Below the pieces are notes generated by a model that worked only from the letters and a program-made list of their open reading frames with translations, had not been told where the DNA came from and made no database searches. Shown here one piece after another: positions 9,701 through 19,094 of a DNA stretch of 64,000 bases (positions within the stretch are counted from its first letter, which is position 1; the number at the start of each line of letters is the position of its first letter). The DNA comes from a bacterium (GTDB lineage: Bacteria; Bacillota; Clostridia; Lachnospirales; Lachnospiraceae). Both the position numbers and the translations under genes were made by a program. The stretch covers positions 270,856-334,855 of the forward strand of contig JAMPFT010000001.1 of assembly GCA_023664305.1 (NCBI GenBank), written 5' to 3'.

Positions 9701-11021
9701 GATCCGCGTGCGTTCTCTGCTGTCCGCCATCAGAGTGCGGGAAAAACAGCAGAAAGAGCGTACCCTGCGCTCCTGCGCCATTGAAAAGATACCCTTTACC
9801 GAGCAGATGCGGCAGGATTATACCATTATCTGTCCCCAGATGTCGCCTATTCACTTTGAAATCCTGGAGCCTGCCTTTAACGCCTGCGGTTACCATTTCG
9901 TAGTTCTTGACAACGACAACAAGCATTCCGTGGACATGGGCCTGAAATATGTAAACAACGACGCGTGCTATCCGTCCCTGCTGGTAGTGGGGCAAATCAT
10001 GGAGGCGCTGCTTTCCGGGAAATACGACCTGAACAAAACGGCCATCATTATGACACAGACCGGCGGCGGCTGCCGCGCCACAAACTATGTGGGCTTTATC
10101 CGGCGGGCCCTGAAAAAGGCCGGTATGGAGCAGATTCCCGTCATTTCCCTGAATCTGGTGGGCATCGAGAGCAATCCCGGCTTCCATCTCAACGCAAATA
10201 TGCTGATGCGCGCCGCAATCGGCGCCCAGTTCGGCGACATTTTCATGCGCTGCGTCTACCGGCTGCGCCCCTATGAGGCGACGCCCGGAAGCGTAAACGC
10301 CGTCCACCAGAAATGGCTGAAGGTTGTACAGGATTTCGTATCTGCAAAGCATATCAGCCTGTTGAAATTCAACCGGCTCTGCCGGGAGATCATACGCGAC
10401 TTTGACCGTATCCCCCTGCTGGATGTTCAGAAACCCAGAGTGGGAATCGTTGGCGAGATCCTTGTCAAGTTTTCCCCCGCGGGCAACAACCATCTGGTAG
10501 AGCTTTTGGAAAGCGAGGGGGCAGAGGCGGTGGTGCCGGATCTGCTCGACTTCATGCTCTACTGCTTCTACAACCAGCTGTACAAGGCGGATCATCTGGG
10601 AACAAGCAAAAAGAGCGCGCATATCGCCTCTCTCGGCATCTGGGCGATTGAGCATATTCTCCGGCGGGCATCCGTAAAGGAGTTCCAAAGAAGTCTCCGG
10701 TTTTCGGCTCCCACGCCAATCCGGGAAATTGCTTCCTTCGCGGAGCCCATCGTCTCCATCGGGAATCAGACCGGCGAGGGATGGTTCCTGACGGGAGAAA
10801 TGGTAGAGCTGATCCACGACGGGGTGCCAAACATCGTATGCACCCAGCCCTTCGGCTGTCTTCCCAATCATGTCGTGGGCAAGGGCGTGATCAAGGCGCT
10901 GCGCAAAGCCTACCCCAAATCCAATGTCGTAGCCATCGACTATGATCCCGGCGCAAGCGAGGTCAACCAGCTGAACCGTATCAAGCTGATGCTCTCCACC
11001 GCCGTAAAAAATATGAATTAA
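6786..11021 (+). CDS. CoA-substrate-specific enzyme activase, double ASKHA plus HgdB-like domains
   Basis: A 1411-residue protein of the 2-hydroxyacyl-CoA dehydratase activator (HgdC/BcrA/BadF) superfamily. Two actin-like ATPase modules are visible: one begins at [13 protein letters not shown] (about 11) with [12 protein letters not shown], the second at [13 protein letters not shown] (about 324) with [11 protein letters not shown] and [11 protein letters not shown] Cys-rich linker follows ([10 protein letters not shown]), then a DUF2229-type region and HgdB-like segments ([13 protein letters not shown]). Family activators use ATP and a 4Fe-4S cluster to deliver one low-potential electron to a partner dehydratase. 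No dehydratase is encoded nearby, so the target is unknown. AGGAAGG precedes the ATG. It is monocistronic, with its own promoter and terminator. Confidence 0.93.
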   Translation: MENLNKVAALGIDIGSTTVKIAILDENHHILFSDYERHYANIRETLSSLLSGAYRELGNLTLHPMITGSGGLTLANHLSVPFTQEVIAVASSLQELAPKTDVAIELGGEDAKIIYFEDGNVEQRMNGICAGGTGSFIDQMASLIQTDASGLNEYARGYQSLYAIAARCGVFAKTDIQPLINEGATKEDLAASIFQAVVNQTISGLACGKPIRGHVAFLGGPLHFLSELKAAFVRTLKLDEEHVIETDNSHLFAAIGAALNAKEEISCAMEDMVGKLSSEIRMEFEVERMEPLFEDKAAYDAFLERHGAHRVGTADLASYRGNAYLGIDAGSTTTKIALVGEDGSLLYSFYSNNDGSPLKTAIRSLKEIYESIPPRVQIVRACSTGYGEALMKAAFLLDDGEVETVAHYYAAAFFNPEVDCILDIGGQDMKCIKIKNGTVDSVQLNEACSSGCGSFIETFAKSLNYSVHDFAQTALFAEHPIDLGTRCTVFMNSKVKQAQKEGASVADISAGLAYSVIKNALFKVIKVSDASELGKNIVVQGGTFYNDAVLRSFEKIAGCEAVRPDIAGIMGAFGAALIARERFEAGNTSSMLSYEKLCALQYETSMAKCRGCTNSCRLTINKFSGGRQFISGNRCERGIGGQKNANHMPNLFEYKLQRLFSYPSLEADQAPRGTVGIPRVLNMYENYPFWHVFFTELKYRVVLSPSSNRQIYELGIESIPSESECYPAKLAHGHVTWLIRRGVDFIFYPALFYERDEVPGANNHYNCPIVTSYSENIKNNVEEISGGAFRFRNPFLSFRDIGTVTDALLKEFTELPADEVKAAVKKAWQELDDARRDIQKKGEETLAWLKENGKRGIVLAGRPYHIDPEINHGIPELITSFDMAVLTEDSVSHLGCPERPLIVSDQWMYHSRLYAAASFVRTTDNLDLIQLNSFGCGLDAVTTDQVNDILSGSDKIYTCLKIDEVNNLGAARIRVRSLLSAIRVREKQQKERTLRSCAIEKIPFTEQMRQDYTIICPQMSPIHFEILEPAFNACGYHFVVLDNDNKHSVDMGLKYVNNDACYPSLLVVGQIMEALLSGKYDLNKTAIIMTQTGGGCRATNYVGFIRRALKKAGMEQIPVISLNLVGIESNPGFHLNANMLMRAAIGAQFGDIFMRCVYRLRPYEATPGSVNAVHQKWLKVVQDFVSAKHISLLKFNRLCREIIRDFDRIPLLDVQKPRVGIVGEILVKFSPAGNNHLVELLESEGAEAVVPDLLDFMLYCFYNQLYKADHLGTSKKSAHIASLGIWAIEHILRRASVKEFQRSLRFSAPTPIREIASFAEPIVSIGNQTGEGWFLTGEMVELIHDGVPNIVCTQPFGCLPNHVVGKGVIKALRKAYPKSNVVAIDYDPGASEVNQLNRIKLMLSTAVKNMN

Positions 11022-11025
11022 AATC

Positions 11026-11075
11026 AGGCTGCTGCAAAAGGCAATATCAAAATCCTTTTGCAGCAGCCTTTTTTT
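11026..11075 (+). terminator. Rho-independent terminator of the activase gene
   Basis: A perfect 16-bp stem (AGGCTGCTGCAAAAGG with its complement at 11054-11069) is followed by seven T residues, starting 5 bp after the stop codon. Confidence 0.95.
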
Positions 11076-11085
11076 GTTAGCATAA

Positions 11086-11110
11086 GGGCAGTTCGCAAAG
11101 CGTACTGCCC
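11086..11110. repeat. REP-like palindrome, copy A
   Basis: GGGCAGT/ACTGCCC arms enclose a second CGC/GCG pair. The core AAGGGCAGTTCGC recurs at 55316 and, with changes, at 32755, always between genes. Confidence 0.55.
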
Positions 11111-11140
11111 GTTGTTTAAGCTGCCCGCGTTTGGCCCGGG

Positions 11141-11180
11141 AACCATGGACCCGTGGAACCGTGGAACCGTAGAACCGTGG
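11141..11180. repeat. Five 8-bp direct repeats
   Basis: Five consecutive units related to AACCGTGG (AACCATGG, ACCCGTGG, AACCGTGG, AACCGTAG, AACCGTGG) lie in the gap between the activase terminator and the 79-residue gene. No coding role is visible. Confidence 0.7.
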
Positions 11181-11238
11181 GAAGCTTCGACGTAGGCCCG
11201 GCAGGCTTTCCCTCTTCCTCCCGCCGCATTCTGCAGTT

Positions 11239-11478
11239 TCAGGATGCCGCTTCCACCCTGGTTTTCATGTATTCCTGCAGCATTCTTGCCACATCCTCCG
11301 GCTGCAGTCCTGCATCCGAGATCATATCGCTGACCGTCTCAAGCTCCTTTTTCTTCTTTTCCTGAAAAAGCTCTTCCAGCTCCCGTTTCTCCGACTCAAC
11401 CCTGGTCAGTAACGCCTCGATCAGCTCCTGCTTTGCGGTAATCTTTTCTTCGATGGTTTTGCGCTGTCCTCTTGCCAT
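11239..11478 (-). CDS. Small coiled-coil protein, 79 aa
   Basis: Almost entirely helical. Residues 5-50 form a charged heptad-like stretch rich in Glu, Lys and Leu, followed by a short C-terminal helix (PEDVARMLQEYMKTR). No membrane segment or signal. AAAGGAG sits at good spacing before the ATG. I do not know its function. Its position just after the SNF2 helicase gene suggests it may be transcribed with it. Confidence 0.7.
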   Translation of the reverse strand: MARGQRKTIEEKITAKQELIEALLTRVESEKRELEELFQEKKKKELETVSDMISDAGLQPEDVARMLQEYMKTRVEAAS

Positions 11479-11581
11479 ATCTGTCTCCTTTCACAGGATT
11501 TATGCAATCCTGTTTACAGTATATGGACAAGACTGGTAAAATATGCTTTTTTTCGAAAAATCGCACATTTCAAAGCTTCCT

Positions 11582-14500
11582 TCAGGCCAGCAGCGAAAGA
11601 AACTCCTCCCGGCTCATAGCGCCCAGCTGCCCGTCGCCCTCCTGCACAATCTGATCGGAAAGCGCTTTCTTGCTCTCCTGAAGCTTCTGGATCTTCTCCT
11701 CGATGGTATTTTTGGCGATCAGCCGGTATACCACGACCTTCTTCGTCTGCCCGATCCTGTGGGCCCGGTCTGTGGCCTGGTTCTGCACGGCGACATTCCA
11801 CCAGGGATCATAATGGATCACCACATCCGCCCCGATCAGGTTCAGTCCCACGCCGCCCGCCTTCAGGGAAATCAGAAAGACCGGCGTCCCGTCCTCGTTA
11901 AAAGCCTTCACCAACTGCAGCCGCTTCTCCTTCGGCGTCTCCCCGGTAATCATATAAAAGGCAAGCCCCTCCCCGGACAATCGATCCGCCAGAAGCGAAA
12001 GCATGGACGTAAACTGGGAGAACAGCAGAATCTTATGCCCTCCCTCCACCGCGCTTCGGATCAGCTCCACGCAGGCCTCCAGCTTTGCGGAGCCCCCGGC
12101 ATAGTTTTCAAAGCAAAGCCCGGGATCGCAGCAGATCTGCCGCAGCCGCATCAGCTCCGCCAGAATCCGAATTTTATCCCGCCGGAAGGACTCCGCGTCC
12201 TGCGTCGCCAAATCCTTGCGCATCTTCACCACCTGGGCGTCGTAAAGCGTCTGCTGCTCTCCCTCAAATTTCACATACCGGTTCTCCTCCAGCTTCTCCG
12301 GCAGATCCCGCAGAACCTCTTCCTTTAATCTGCGCAGAATAAAGGGCGATACCATCCTCTGCAGCCGCTCCAGCGCCGCACCATCCTCGTTTTTTACAAT
12401 CGGCGCTTCGAAATCGTTCCGGAAAACGTCGTACCCGTACAGATACCCCGGCATCAGATAGTCAAAAATGCTCCAAAGCTCGCTGAGACGGTTTTCCACC
12501 GGCGTCCCCGTCAGGGCATACCTCACCTTGCTTTTGATCCCCTTCACCGCCTTGGCCGCCGCAGTGGTATGGTTCTTGATATACTGGGCCTCGTCGATGA
12601 TCTGATAATGAAACTCCTTGTCCTCGTAGCCCGCGATATCCCGCTTCAACAGGTCGTAGGAGGTCACAATCACGTCATAATACCGATAGTTCTCCAGCTT
12701 CTGCGCCCGCTCCGCCTGGTCTCCCGTGATAAAGCAGCAGGTAAGCTCCGGCGCAAAGCGGTTCAGCTCCTCACCCCAGTTATAGACCAGGGACGCGGGC
12801 GTCACAATCAGAGAGGTATAAATCCTCCCCTCCTGCTTTGCCGCCAACAGCACGGCGATGGCCTGCAGCGTCTTTCCCAGCCCCATATCGTCCGCCAGAA
12901 TACCGCCCAGCTGATATGCCTCCAGCAGTCTCAGCCACCGATAGCCCAGCCTCTGATAGCCCCGCAACACCTTCCGCAGGGATTCCGGCACATCAAAATC
13001 CGCATCCTTCACCGCCTTGAAATTTTTTGCGATCTCCCGGAAGTGGCTGTCCCGGTTGCTGTAAATCTCCTCGTTCTTCTCCAACAGCTTATCCAGATAC
13101 AACGCCCGGTACAGCGGCACCTTGACGTTTCCCTTCAAAAGCTCCTTCGGAGAAAGCCTGAGCGTCGCCAGCATCTCGTCCAACGCCTCCAGCGATTGAT
13201 CCTCCAGGCTTAAGAAGTCACCGCTCTTCAGCCGATAATACTTCTTCTTCGCCCGGTAGCTGCGGAGAATATCCAAAAGCTCCGCCGGAGGCACATCCTG
13301 GGTCGAAATCTCCAGATTTAACAGATCCCGGGAAACCGATACGCCCACAGATACCCGCATCCTCTTCCCCAGATTCGTATTCCGGAACCGCTGGGTACAC
13401 TGTACCTCCCCCAGGGCCAGCAGCGTATCCACCCCTTCCTCCAGCACCCGGTACATCAATTCCTCGTCTCCGTCGCAGGTCAACTCCTCCCGCTCCGGTA
13501 TGTAATTCGGGAAAAACTGCGTCACCCGGAACCGGATCTCCTCCTCCTGCTGTTTATCCCGGACCGGATCCGCTTCCTCCTGCTGCTTCAGCAGCGAAAA
13601 GCTTTCCTTCCCGTACCTCGCCTCAATCCGGCAGCTCATATCCTTCCTCTCCGCGTCCAGATAGAACACAAACCGGGGCTTGGGCGGAAGATATGCCTCG
13701 ATCTCCTCGCTGTTCTCCTCCCGAATCTCCACCACATCCTCCAGCTGCGGCAGCACATCATGATAAAACTGCCCCAGACGGTTCCTGCCCACTTCAAAGT
13801 GCAGATTCCCGCCTCTGCTGAAATCCGCCAGAGTCTGAATCTTCCGGGCAAATTCCTCCTCCATCCGGCAAAGCTCCTCCCCCTGGATAAAATAGGACGA
13901 GCGGTTGCCCTCGTAGATCAGCGGCATCCTGCAGTCCGCCTCCACGCCATGAAATGAGTGCCTGTTGCTCTGACGGTTCTTCCGGATGGTCATGGTAATA
14001 TTCGGATTTTTTTCCCGGGGATAAAGCTTCTTCTTCTCCTTCTTCTCCGCGTCCCTGTCCTCGTAATCGACGCCGTCCTCCCCCAGCATCTGCCAGAACT
14101 CGTCCAGCCGCCAGCCGAACATAGCCAGGTCGCCGCCCTTAAACGCCGCCTGCCGGGAATATCGGTCCGCCTCAATCAGTCTCCTGTTAAAGTCCAGCTC
14201 CTCCCGGACAATCCGCCCGATGTACTCGATCCATCGTTTCCCGTCCTCCGTAAAATTTTCCAGACGATGATTGATCGTTGTGCCGCTCCCATAAGTGCTG
14301 CTGCGGGATTCCCGCACATTATCGTAAAACTCGGAGAGATCCTTCACGACAAACAGCCGGCCTTCCCCCACCTTAAACGAAAGGGACAGGTCCCCGTTTT
14401 TCCTGCAGAGTCTGGGAAGCAGCGTAAGACTGCCGCTCTTCCCGATGGCGTCCGACACCACATGATTCGCCCGGCGCTGGTATACGGCGCTCATAAATCC

Positions 14501-15985
14501 GGCCGTATACCGATCCGTCGTGTCGCCGTAATTCTTTTTCTGCACTTCCTCCCGAAGCAGCTCCACCAGCGCCGCCAGATAGGCGCAGTATTCCCGCCTG
14601 TAATAACGATAATAATAATGTCTGGCACACTCTTCGCAGCCGCATTCCGCATACATCGCTTCCTTCTGGCCGATCAAAATATGCAGGGGAAACTGTCTCT
14701 TTCCCTGCTGCCCTACGCCCGTTGCCTCCAGGACCATGTTCGGCGATTCGTCGCAGTATCCGCTGTTGATCTCTTCCAGCTGCACCGCTCCCTGGGCAAG
14801 GAGCTTTTGACTCCTTTGGAGCTTTTGCTCGGTCAGATGCATACTCTTTTTTACGGAATCGATCACAAAATACGGATAGGGCGCCAGGTAATCCTTCGGC
14901 CGCTCCCGCTCCTCAGGCTCCTCCTGCCGGTTCAGGACGATGTAGCCGGGGACGGATTCGGAAGCTGCTTGTCCGCCTGCGGGCAGCTGAAGCTCTGCGG
15001 TCAGCCGGTTCTCCGCGGGAAGCTCTATTGCTTCGGCGGCGCTTTCCTCTTTTTTCGTTCCGTTCGCAGACGGTTCGAAGGCTTCAGACTGCCCGGAATC
15101 TGTCGCCTTGTCAGACTTTGAGACTGCTATCGGTGCTCTGGCTGCAGGCTGCCCGGTTCCCGCGGCCTGCCCGGCCTCTGCGGATGCTTTCATCGCTTTG
15201 CGGGATTTTACGGATACGGAGCCCCGTGGGGACTCTGCAGGATCTGCTGTTTCAACTGCTTTCCCCGTCGGATTCCCTGACTCTTCAACCGGTTCCTCTG
15301 CTGCGGTCTGTTCTCCTACGGTATCCTCTTCCCTCGTTGCAGAAGACTTGTTTATTGCAGCCAAATTGTTCGTCACGCCAGACTCTTTCACAGCATCTGC
15401 TTTCTTTGCGGCAGATACTTCCTCCTCAGCAGTCGCTTTCCCCTCCGTAGCCTCCGGATTCTCCCGCTGCTTCATCAGCTCTGCCATCGTCATCTGACGA
15501 AACTCTCCGAACTCCCGCCCGTCTTCCGAAAAGGGCACGCTCTTTCCTCCGTCCTTCGAAGCCGCCTGACTCCGTTTTTCGCTTTCCGAAACCGGCCTGC
15601 TCTGCTCTCTTTTCGCTGAATCCGCCTGCCGACACCCTTCGCCTTCCGAAATCTCCTTGCTCTGCTTTCCACTCCCCGGATTCCTCTGCAAAGACCGTTC
15701 ATCCTCTGGAATCTCCTGATGCTTCCCTGCGCCCTCCATAGCGTAGAACACCGCCGCCATATGCTTACATTTTGCGCCGCTGCTGGCCATGGGACAGCGG
15801 CAGCTCATCAGATAACCTTCCTTCTCCCTCCGCGGAGACAGCCGGACATTATAACGCTGTTTCTCCAATACCCCCGCCGTCCAGACTCCTTCCTTTTCCT
15901 GCAGATCGATGACCTTCCCCTGCTCAAAATATGTTCTCCCCTGCTCCAGAGTATGTCTGCTGAACTGCATCTTCCAATCGTACAT
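11582..15985 (-). CDS. SWIM zinc-finger SNF2-family helicase with large low-complexity insert
   Basis: 1467 residues. A SWIM zinc finger is near residues 58-70 (CRCPMAS, then CKHMAAV). A bacterial SNF2-associated region follows, and the SNF2 ATPase core fills the last 450 residues: Walker A DDMGLGKT near 1030, motif II DEAQ near 1128, motif III LTGTPVENR, motif VI RAHRIGQ near 1406. Bacterial relatives are ATP-driven DNA translocases thought to act on protein-DNA complexes or RNA polymerase. The region from about residue 85 to 365 is Glu/Ser/Ala/Lys-rich and low-complexity, making the protein longer than I expect for this family (about 1100). AAAAAGGAG precedes the ATG. Confidence 0.92.
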   Translation of the reverse strand: MYDWKMQFSRHTLEQGRTYFEQGKVIDLQEKEGVWTAGVLEKQRYNVRLSPRREKEGYLMSCRCPMASSGAKCKHMAAVFYAMEGAGKHQEIPEDERSLQRNPGSGKQSKEISEGEGCRQADSAKREQSRPVSESEKRSQAASKDGGKSVPFSEDGREFGEFRQMTMAELMKQRENPEATEGKATAEEEVSAAKKADAVKESGVTNNLAAINKSSATREEDTVGEQTAAEEPVEESGNPTGKAVETADPAESPRGSVSVKSRKAMKASAEAGQAAGTGQPAARAPIAVSKSDKATDSGQSEAFEPSANGTKKEESAAEAIELPAENRLTAELQLPAGGQAASESVPGYIVLNRQEEPEERERPKDYLAPYPYFVIDSVKKSMHLTEQKLQRSQKLLAQGAVQLEEINSGYCDESPNMVLEATGVGQQGKRQFPLHILIGQKEAMYAECGCEECARHYYYRYYRREYCAYLAALVELLREEVQKKNYGDTTDRYTAGFMSAVYQRRANHVVSDAIGKSGSLTLLPRLCRKNGDLSLSFKVGEGRLFVVKDLSEFYDNVRESRSSTYGSGTTINHRLENFTEDGKRWIEYIGRIVREELDFNRRLIEADRYSRQAAFKGGDLAMFGWRLDEFWQMLGEDGVDYEDRDAEKKEKKKLYPREKNPNITMTIRKNRQSNRHSFHGVEADCRMPLIYEGNRSSYFIQGEELCRMEEEFARKIQTLADFSRGGNLHFEVGRNRLGQFYHDVLPQLEDVVEIREENSEEIEAYLPPKPRFVFYLDAERKDMSCRIEARYGKESFSLLKQQEEADPVRDKQQEEEIRFRVTQFFPNYIPEREELTCDGDEELMYRVLEEGVDTLLALGEVQCTQRFRNTNLGKRMRVSVGVSVSRDLLNLEISTQDVPPAELLDILRSYRAKKKYYRLKSGDFLSLEDQSLEALDEMLATLRLSPKELLKGNVKVPLYRALYLDKLLEKNEEIYSNRDSHFREIAKNFKAVKDADFDVPESLRKVLRGYQRLGYRWLRLLEAYQLGGILADDMGLGKTLQAIAVLLAAKQEGRIYTSLIVTPASLVYNWGEELNRFAPELTCCFITGDQAERAQKLENYRYYDVIVTSYDLLKRDIAGYEDKEFHYQIIDEAQYIKNHTTAAAKAVKGIKSKVRYALTGTPVENRLSELWSIFDYLMPGYLYGYDVFRNDFEAPIVKNEDGAALERLQRMVSPFILRRLKEEVLRDLPEKLEENRYVKFEGEQQTLYDAQVVKMRKDLATQDAESFRRDKIRILAELMRLRQICCDPGLCFENYAGGSAKLEACVELIRSAVEGGHKILLFSQFTSMLSLLADRLSGEGLAFYMITGETPKEKRLQLVKAFNEDGTPVFLISLKAGGVGLNLIGADVVIHYDPWWNVAVQNQATDRAHRIGQTKKVVVYRLIAKNTIEEKIQKLQESKKALSDQIVQEGDGQLGAMSREEFLSLLA
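15500..15690 (-). repeat. Degenerate tandem repeat inside the SNF2 helicase gene
   Basis: About three imperfect copies of a 57-60 bp unit, encoding segments of the type GKQSKEISEGEGCRQADSA, KREQSRPVSESEKRSQA and GGKSVPFSEDGREF. The repeat lies in the low-complexity insert and keeps the reading frame, so the insert probably grew by slippage. Confidence 0.6.
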
Positions 15986-16135
15986 TTTTGATTTCTCCTT
16001 TTTCGGAAAGTGTTCCTCATTGTTTGCTTTATGCGCGGGAAATGACTGCTATCCTTCATGAGGCGATTCATAAAAGGGATAATCCGCAAGACCGCTTACT
16101 TCCTATAATGCGTCCGGCTCCAATCAGTTCACGCT

Positions 16136-16663
16136 TCACGAAAATTCTGCTGTCCCCAATAATTCCTTCACAATGATTTCCGCGCATTCCGCCGCACTGT
16201 TTTGGCTTGTGTCTACCCTTAGGCTGTACTCGATATTTTTTGCCATCAACTCCTGCTGTTCCTCCGATTGGCTTTCGTACCTGTCCCCGCGAAGAAGATT
16301 CCTTTCCCTGCAAAGCTCCAGAGGACAGTATACCTCCACCAAATCCAGCGGATTATCCCTCAGGATCTCTGTCAACTGCAGATAATGAGGAGTAATTTCT
16401 TCTCTTTCCACCAGGATTCCGTCGATCAGAACATTTTTGCCCATGTCGGAATAGAGCTTTGCGGTGTGATACATCATCAGTATCACTTCACTGAGATATT
16501 TCCAATAGTTTTCACGCAGATATTTTTCTCCGACCATCTCCTGAAACAAATCGTTTGCAACCACATAAAAAAAGATGTCGTCCCTCTCCTGAAGGGCTTC
16601 CACGATTGATGTTTTCCCTGCGCTCGTCACACCGTTTAAGAAAATAATACGTCCTTTTTCCAT
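16136..16663 (-). CDS. Chloramphenicol phosphotransferase-like P-loop kinase
   Basis: 175 residues with a Walker A motif GVTSAGKTS at 11-19 and a second conserved stretch (VLIDGILVERE) that fits the CPT-like family. Known members phosphorylate chloramphenicol or other small alcohols; many homologues have unknown substrates. A conserved pair ending in CRERNLLRGDR is compatible with a lid. It lies directly downstream of the Septu pair and upstream of the SNF2 gene, with AT-richer composition than the housekeeping genes around it. Resistance function is possible but not shown by sequence. Confidence 0.78.
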   Translation of the reverse strand: MEKGRIIFLNGVTSAGKTSIVEALQERDDIFFYVVANDLFQEMVGEKYLRENYWKYLSEVILMMYHTAKLYSDMGKNVLIDGILVEREEITPHYLQLTEILRDNPLDLVEVYCPLELCRERNLLRGDRYESQSEEQQELMAKNIEYSLRVDTSQNSAAECAEIIVKELLGTAEFS

Positions 16664-16756
16664 TCTTATACCTCTTTGCGCATACCAATCAATATTCGAA
16701 AATTTATTTTCAAACTGTTACCTCTTCCGGCTTTCGTGAGAAAGATAGAACCAAAT

Positions 16757-17395
16757 TTATGTACTCTCTACCAATATCCCGTAATTCTCCCTGTAGTAAC
16801 ACCTTTTAAATTCCGCAAATGCAGATTCTCTATTGAGCAATGCCGCCAACGTCCTTTCTGCCACTTTTGATGCGGGATCCGTTTTATATTTTTCAATCGC
16901 CTTATATAGCAGGCTCATTTGCATCAACAAACCTTCCCTGCGCCTTTTACAATGATAGGATCTATGTCCGGAATTTTCCTGCGTGAACACTTCATTCATC
17001 AACATCGCCGTTAAAGCAGCCTGCATATCATTCTTATCGATTGCCTCCACAGACAAATCATCTTCCGACACATGAAAAACTAATCTTTCTTCCGGATCAT
17101 CCACACAACAATCAATAATGCCAGACTCATACTTTCCCTTATTCTTCACCGAATTGCAATGCTCGCATGACAAAAAAAGATTATTCCAATCAAACATCAA
17201 ATCTCTATTTTCGTGATGCGGGATTCTGTGTTCCACTATCTTATCCTGCTCTTTTATCCCGCAGATATAGCATTTGTCGTGAAAATCTTCGTACAAGGCA
17301 TCCGTTACATCTCGACCCTGATATTTCCTGCTTCCTTTTGCCTTTTCAATCGCCAAAGATGCCGGAACTTCCCTTCTTCTTTCAATTTTTACCAT
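16757..17395 (-). CDS. ptuB: PtuB-like HNH endonuclease (Septu defence)
   Basis: 212 residues. The HNH zinc-finger core is clear: CYICG near residue 42, then EHRIPHHENRD, then NNLFLSCEHCNSVKN. The downstream helical part is typical of the HNH partner of Septu systems, where the nuclease acts with an ATPase to degrade nucleic acid during phage infection. Its ATG shares one base with the stop codon of the ATPase gene (TGATG), indicating translational coupling. AT-rich compared with neighbours. The same pair occurs in some retrons, but no reverse transcriptase is present here. Confidence 0.85.
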   Translation of the reverse strand: MVKIERRREVPASLAIEKAKGSRKYQGRDVTDALYEDFHDKCYICGIKEQDKIVEHRIPHHENRDLMFDWNNLFLSCEHCNSVKNKGKYESGIIDCCVDDPEERLVFHVSEDDLSVEAIDKNDMQAALTAMLMNEVFTQENSGHRSYHCKRRREGLLMQMSLLYKAIEKYKTDPASKVAERTLAALLNRESAFAEFKRCYYRENYGILVEST

Positions 17396-18645
17396 CAGAC
17401 GTCCTCCCTGCGTTCAAACGCTATCTTTCGCCTTAAAAATTCATTCGTTATATCCAACGCAAGGTAATCCGGAATTTCTGACAAATATAAATCCAATTCC
17501 GCAATCTGGGCAAAATCATCATTCGTCAATTTCTTCTTGTCGGTTAATTTTTTATACTTTTCAAATTTTTCGCGCAGTTCCGCTGATAATTTATCCACAT
17601 TAAAATAACTTTCCACGATTCCATCATAGGGAATATTCTGTAAACCGTCTTTGATCGTAATCTTCTTCTCCATGTCATATATTGTTACATTTGAAATGCT
17701 GTTCAAAACAAACGGAGAATGTGTTGATACAATAAATTGTATATTCGGGAATAGTGTTGTCAACATCCCCATAATACGCTTTTGCAGCTCCAGGTGAAGA
17801 TGGGTTTCGATTTCATCAATCAATACGACCCCCGGCATATCATATGAGAATTTTTGTTCTGTATGCCTTTCCATGCGCATCATCAAATCTACGATGATAT
17901 CCATTATTGCAGCATATCCTCTTGACATCTCATTCAATCCAAACCGTTCTCTCCCCTGCTGCAATACATAAAAATGAAATGTATCTTCATCGAACTCCAA
18001 TTTTATGGAATCCTCTCCATACATCTCCTGTAATATTTTTTCAAAATTATCGAACCATTCGGTAATTCTCTTTCCCTTCTCCGATTTTCCGGCCTGCAAA
18101 GCCAATGCCTGCGTCATCTTGATATCTAAAAGATATTTTATAAATTCCTTCGACGGGGTATCTTCCATTCCATATGTCTCTTGAAATTCGACTTTTGTAA
18201 CATGCTTGGGCTCAATAAGATCCAGAACTCTTTCGTCTTTATAGTAAGCCACAATAAAATCACCATTCTTAAAATTCTTATTCAGCGTAGCATAAGAAAC
18301 ATTAAATTCAATATCCAGCCCGCTTTTCGCCGCCTTTAATTCGTTTTGTGCCGCTTCAAGAAATTCCTTTCTCTCTCCCACATCTTCCAAATCAGGAGAC
18401 TGTTTTAATCCTGTATTATAATTGGACTGATACGACTCAACTTTGTTTTGATAATACATTATGCCATCATGTTTTGTTATTGAGTCCAAAAAAACACTCA
18501 ATCTATCCAGCAAACTTGTTTTTCCGCTTCCGTTTTTCCCAGTTAAAATCAAATGACGCATATCGCCATTTCCCAAGCAGATTTCTTCATCCTTCAAATG
18601 CCTGACCCGCTCAATCTCTATTTTCTTAATAAAAATTTTTTCCAT
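17395..18645 (-). CDS. ptuA: PtuA-like AAA ATPase (Septu defence)
   Basis: 416 residues, OLD/SMC-like ATPase. Walker A is GKNGSGKTS at 36-44, a signature-like segment is EMSRGYAAIMDI near 239-250, and Walker B is VVLIDEIE at 273-280, followed by the H-loop region STHSPFVLNS at 307-316. Such ATPases pair with an HNH nuclease and act as the sensor or switch. The gene is visibly AT-rich and lies between housekeeping genes (metA, SNF2), consistent with acquisition by transfer. GGGAG lies about 10 nt before the ATG. Activity of this pair is untested. Confidence 0.87.
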   Translation of the reverse strand: MEKIFIKKIEIERVRHLKDEEICLGNGDMRHLILTGKNGSGKTSLLDRLSVFLDSITKHDGIMYYQNKVESYQSNYNTGLKQSPDLEDVGERKEFLEAAQNELKAAKSGLDIEFNVSYATLNKNFKNGDFIVAYYKDERVLDLIEPKHVTKVEFQETYGMEDTPSKEFIKYLLDIKMTQALALQAGKSEKGKRITEWFDNFEKILQEMYGEDSIKLEFDEDTFHFYVLQQGRERFGLNEMSRGYAAIMDIIVDLMMRMERHTEQKFSYDMPGVVLIDEIETHLHLELQKRIMGMLTTLFPNIQFIVSTHSPFVLNSISNVTIYDMEKKITIKDGLQNIPYDGIVESYFNVDKLSAELREKFEKYKKLTDKKKLTNDDFAQIAELDLYLSEIPDYLALDITNEFLRRKIAFERREDV

Positions 18646-19094
18646 TTTCTCTATATCTCCCTATATCCTTTTTGCCGATGAAGACATCATAACTGTTTTT
18701 ATTCTTCAATACCGCTTCTACAGTTATTGTCCCACAATCACGATGCAGACGGCTATTCGGCCGTCTCCTGCCCCGAATAAGGTTATTTTATCACAGGACA
18801 TCATAAAAATCAGTATAATTTTGCTTTTTGCCCCAATCTGCAAATACACGATATCTTAAAAACTTATCTTATTATTTTTCGAGTCATACCTATCATTTTA
18901 TCTTTCCAATTGACTACCTGCCTGATAGCTTCCTTTTCCTGCGCTCCTATAAAAAGGAAAGATCCGCATAAGCCTTTAAACGTTTCGGAATACAGTAATT
19001 ATCAAGAGAAACGGAGAATGTGAGGGTATTTTACCAGCATGTTTATCATGTGGAAGTCACACCGGAGGTTCTTTCTTTTGTTTTGCATGGCTCC
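18646..19094. other. AT-rich intergenic region upstream of the Septu pair
   Basis: 449 bp without a convincing gene. It holds a small perfect hairpin (AGACGGC/GCCGTCT near 18747-18767) in the presumed ptuA leader and weak promoter-like boxes on the minus strand (TAAAAT at 18786-18791). A 13-bp string AGGAAAGATCCGC near 18956 recurs near 29399. No reverse transcriptase or obvious retron RNA pair is seen. Confidence 0.5.

Noticed and set aside
9465-10871. 468-codon minus-strand frame inside the activase gene
   Set aside because: It is a shadow of the plus-strand activase, which has intact motifs, a promoter and a terminator.
13958-15121. 387-codon plus-strand frame opposite the SNF2 helicase
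   Set aside because: Antisense shadow with no ribosome binding site and no recognisable domain.
17395-19094. Retron containing the PtuAB effector pair
   Set aside because: No reverse transcriptase gene and no msr-msd-like repeat pair were found on either side, so plain Septu is the better call.
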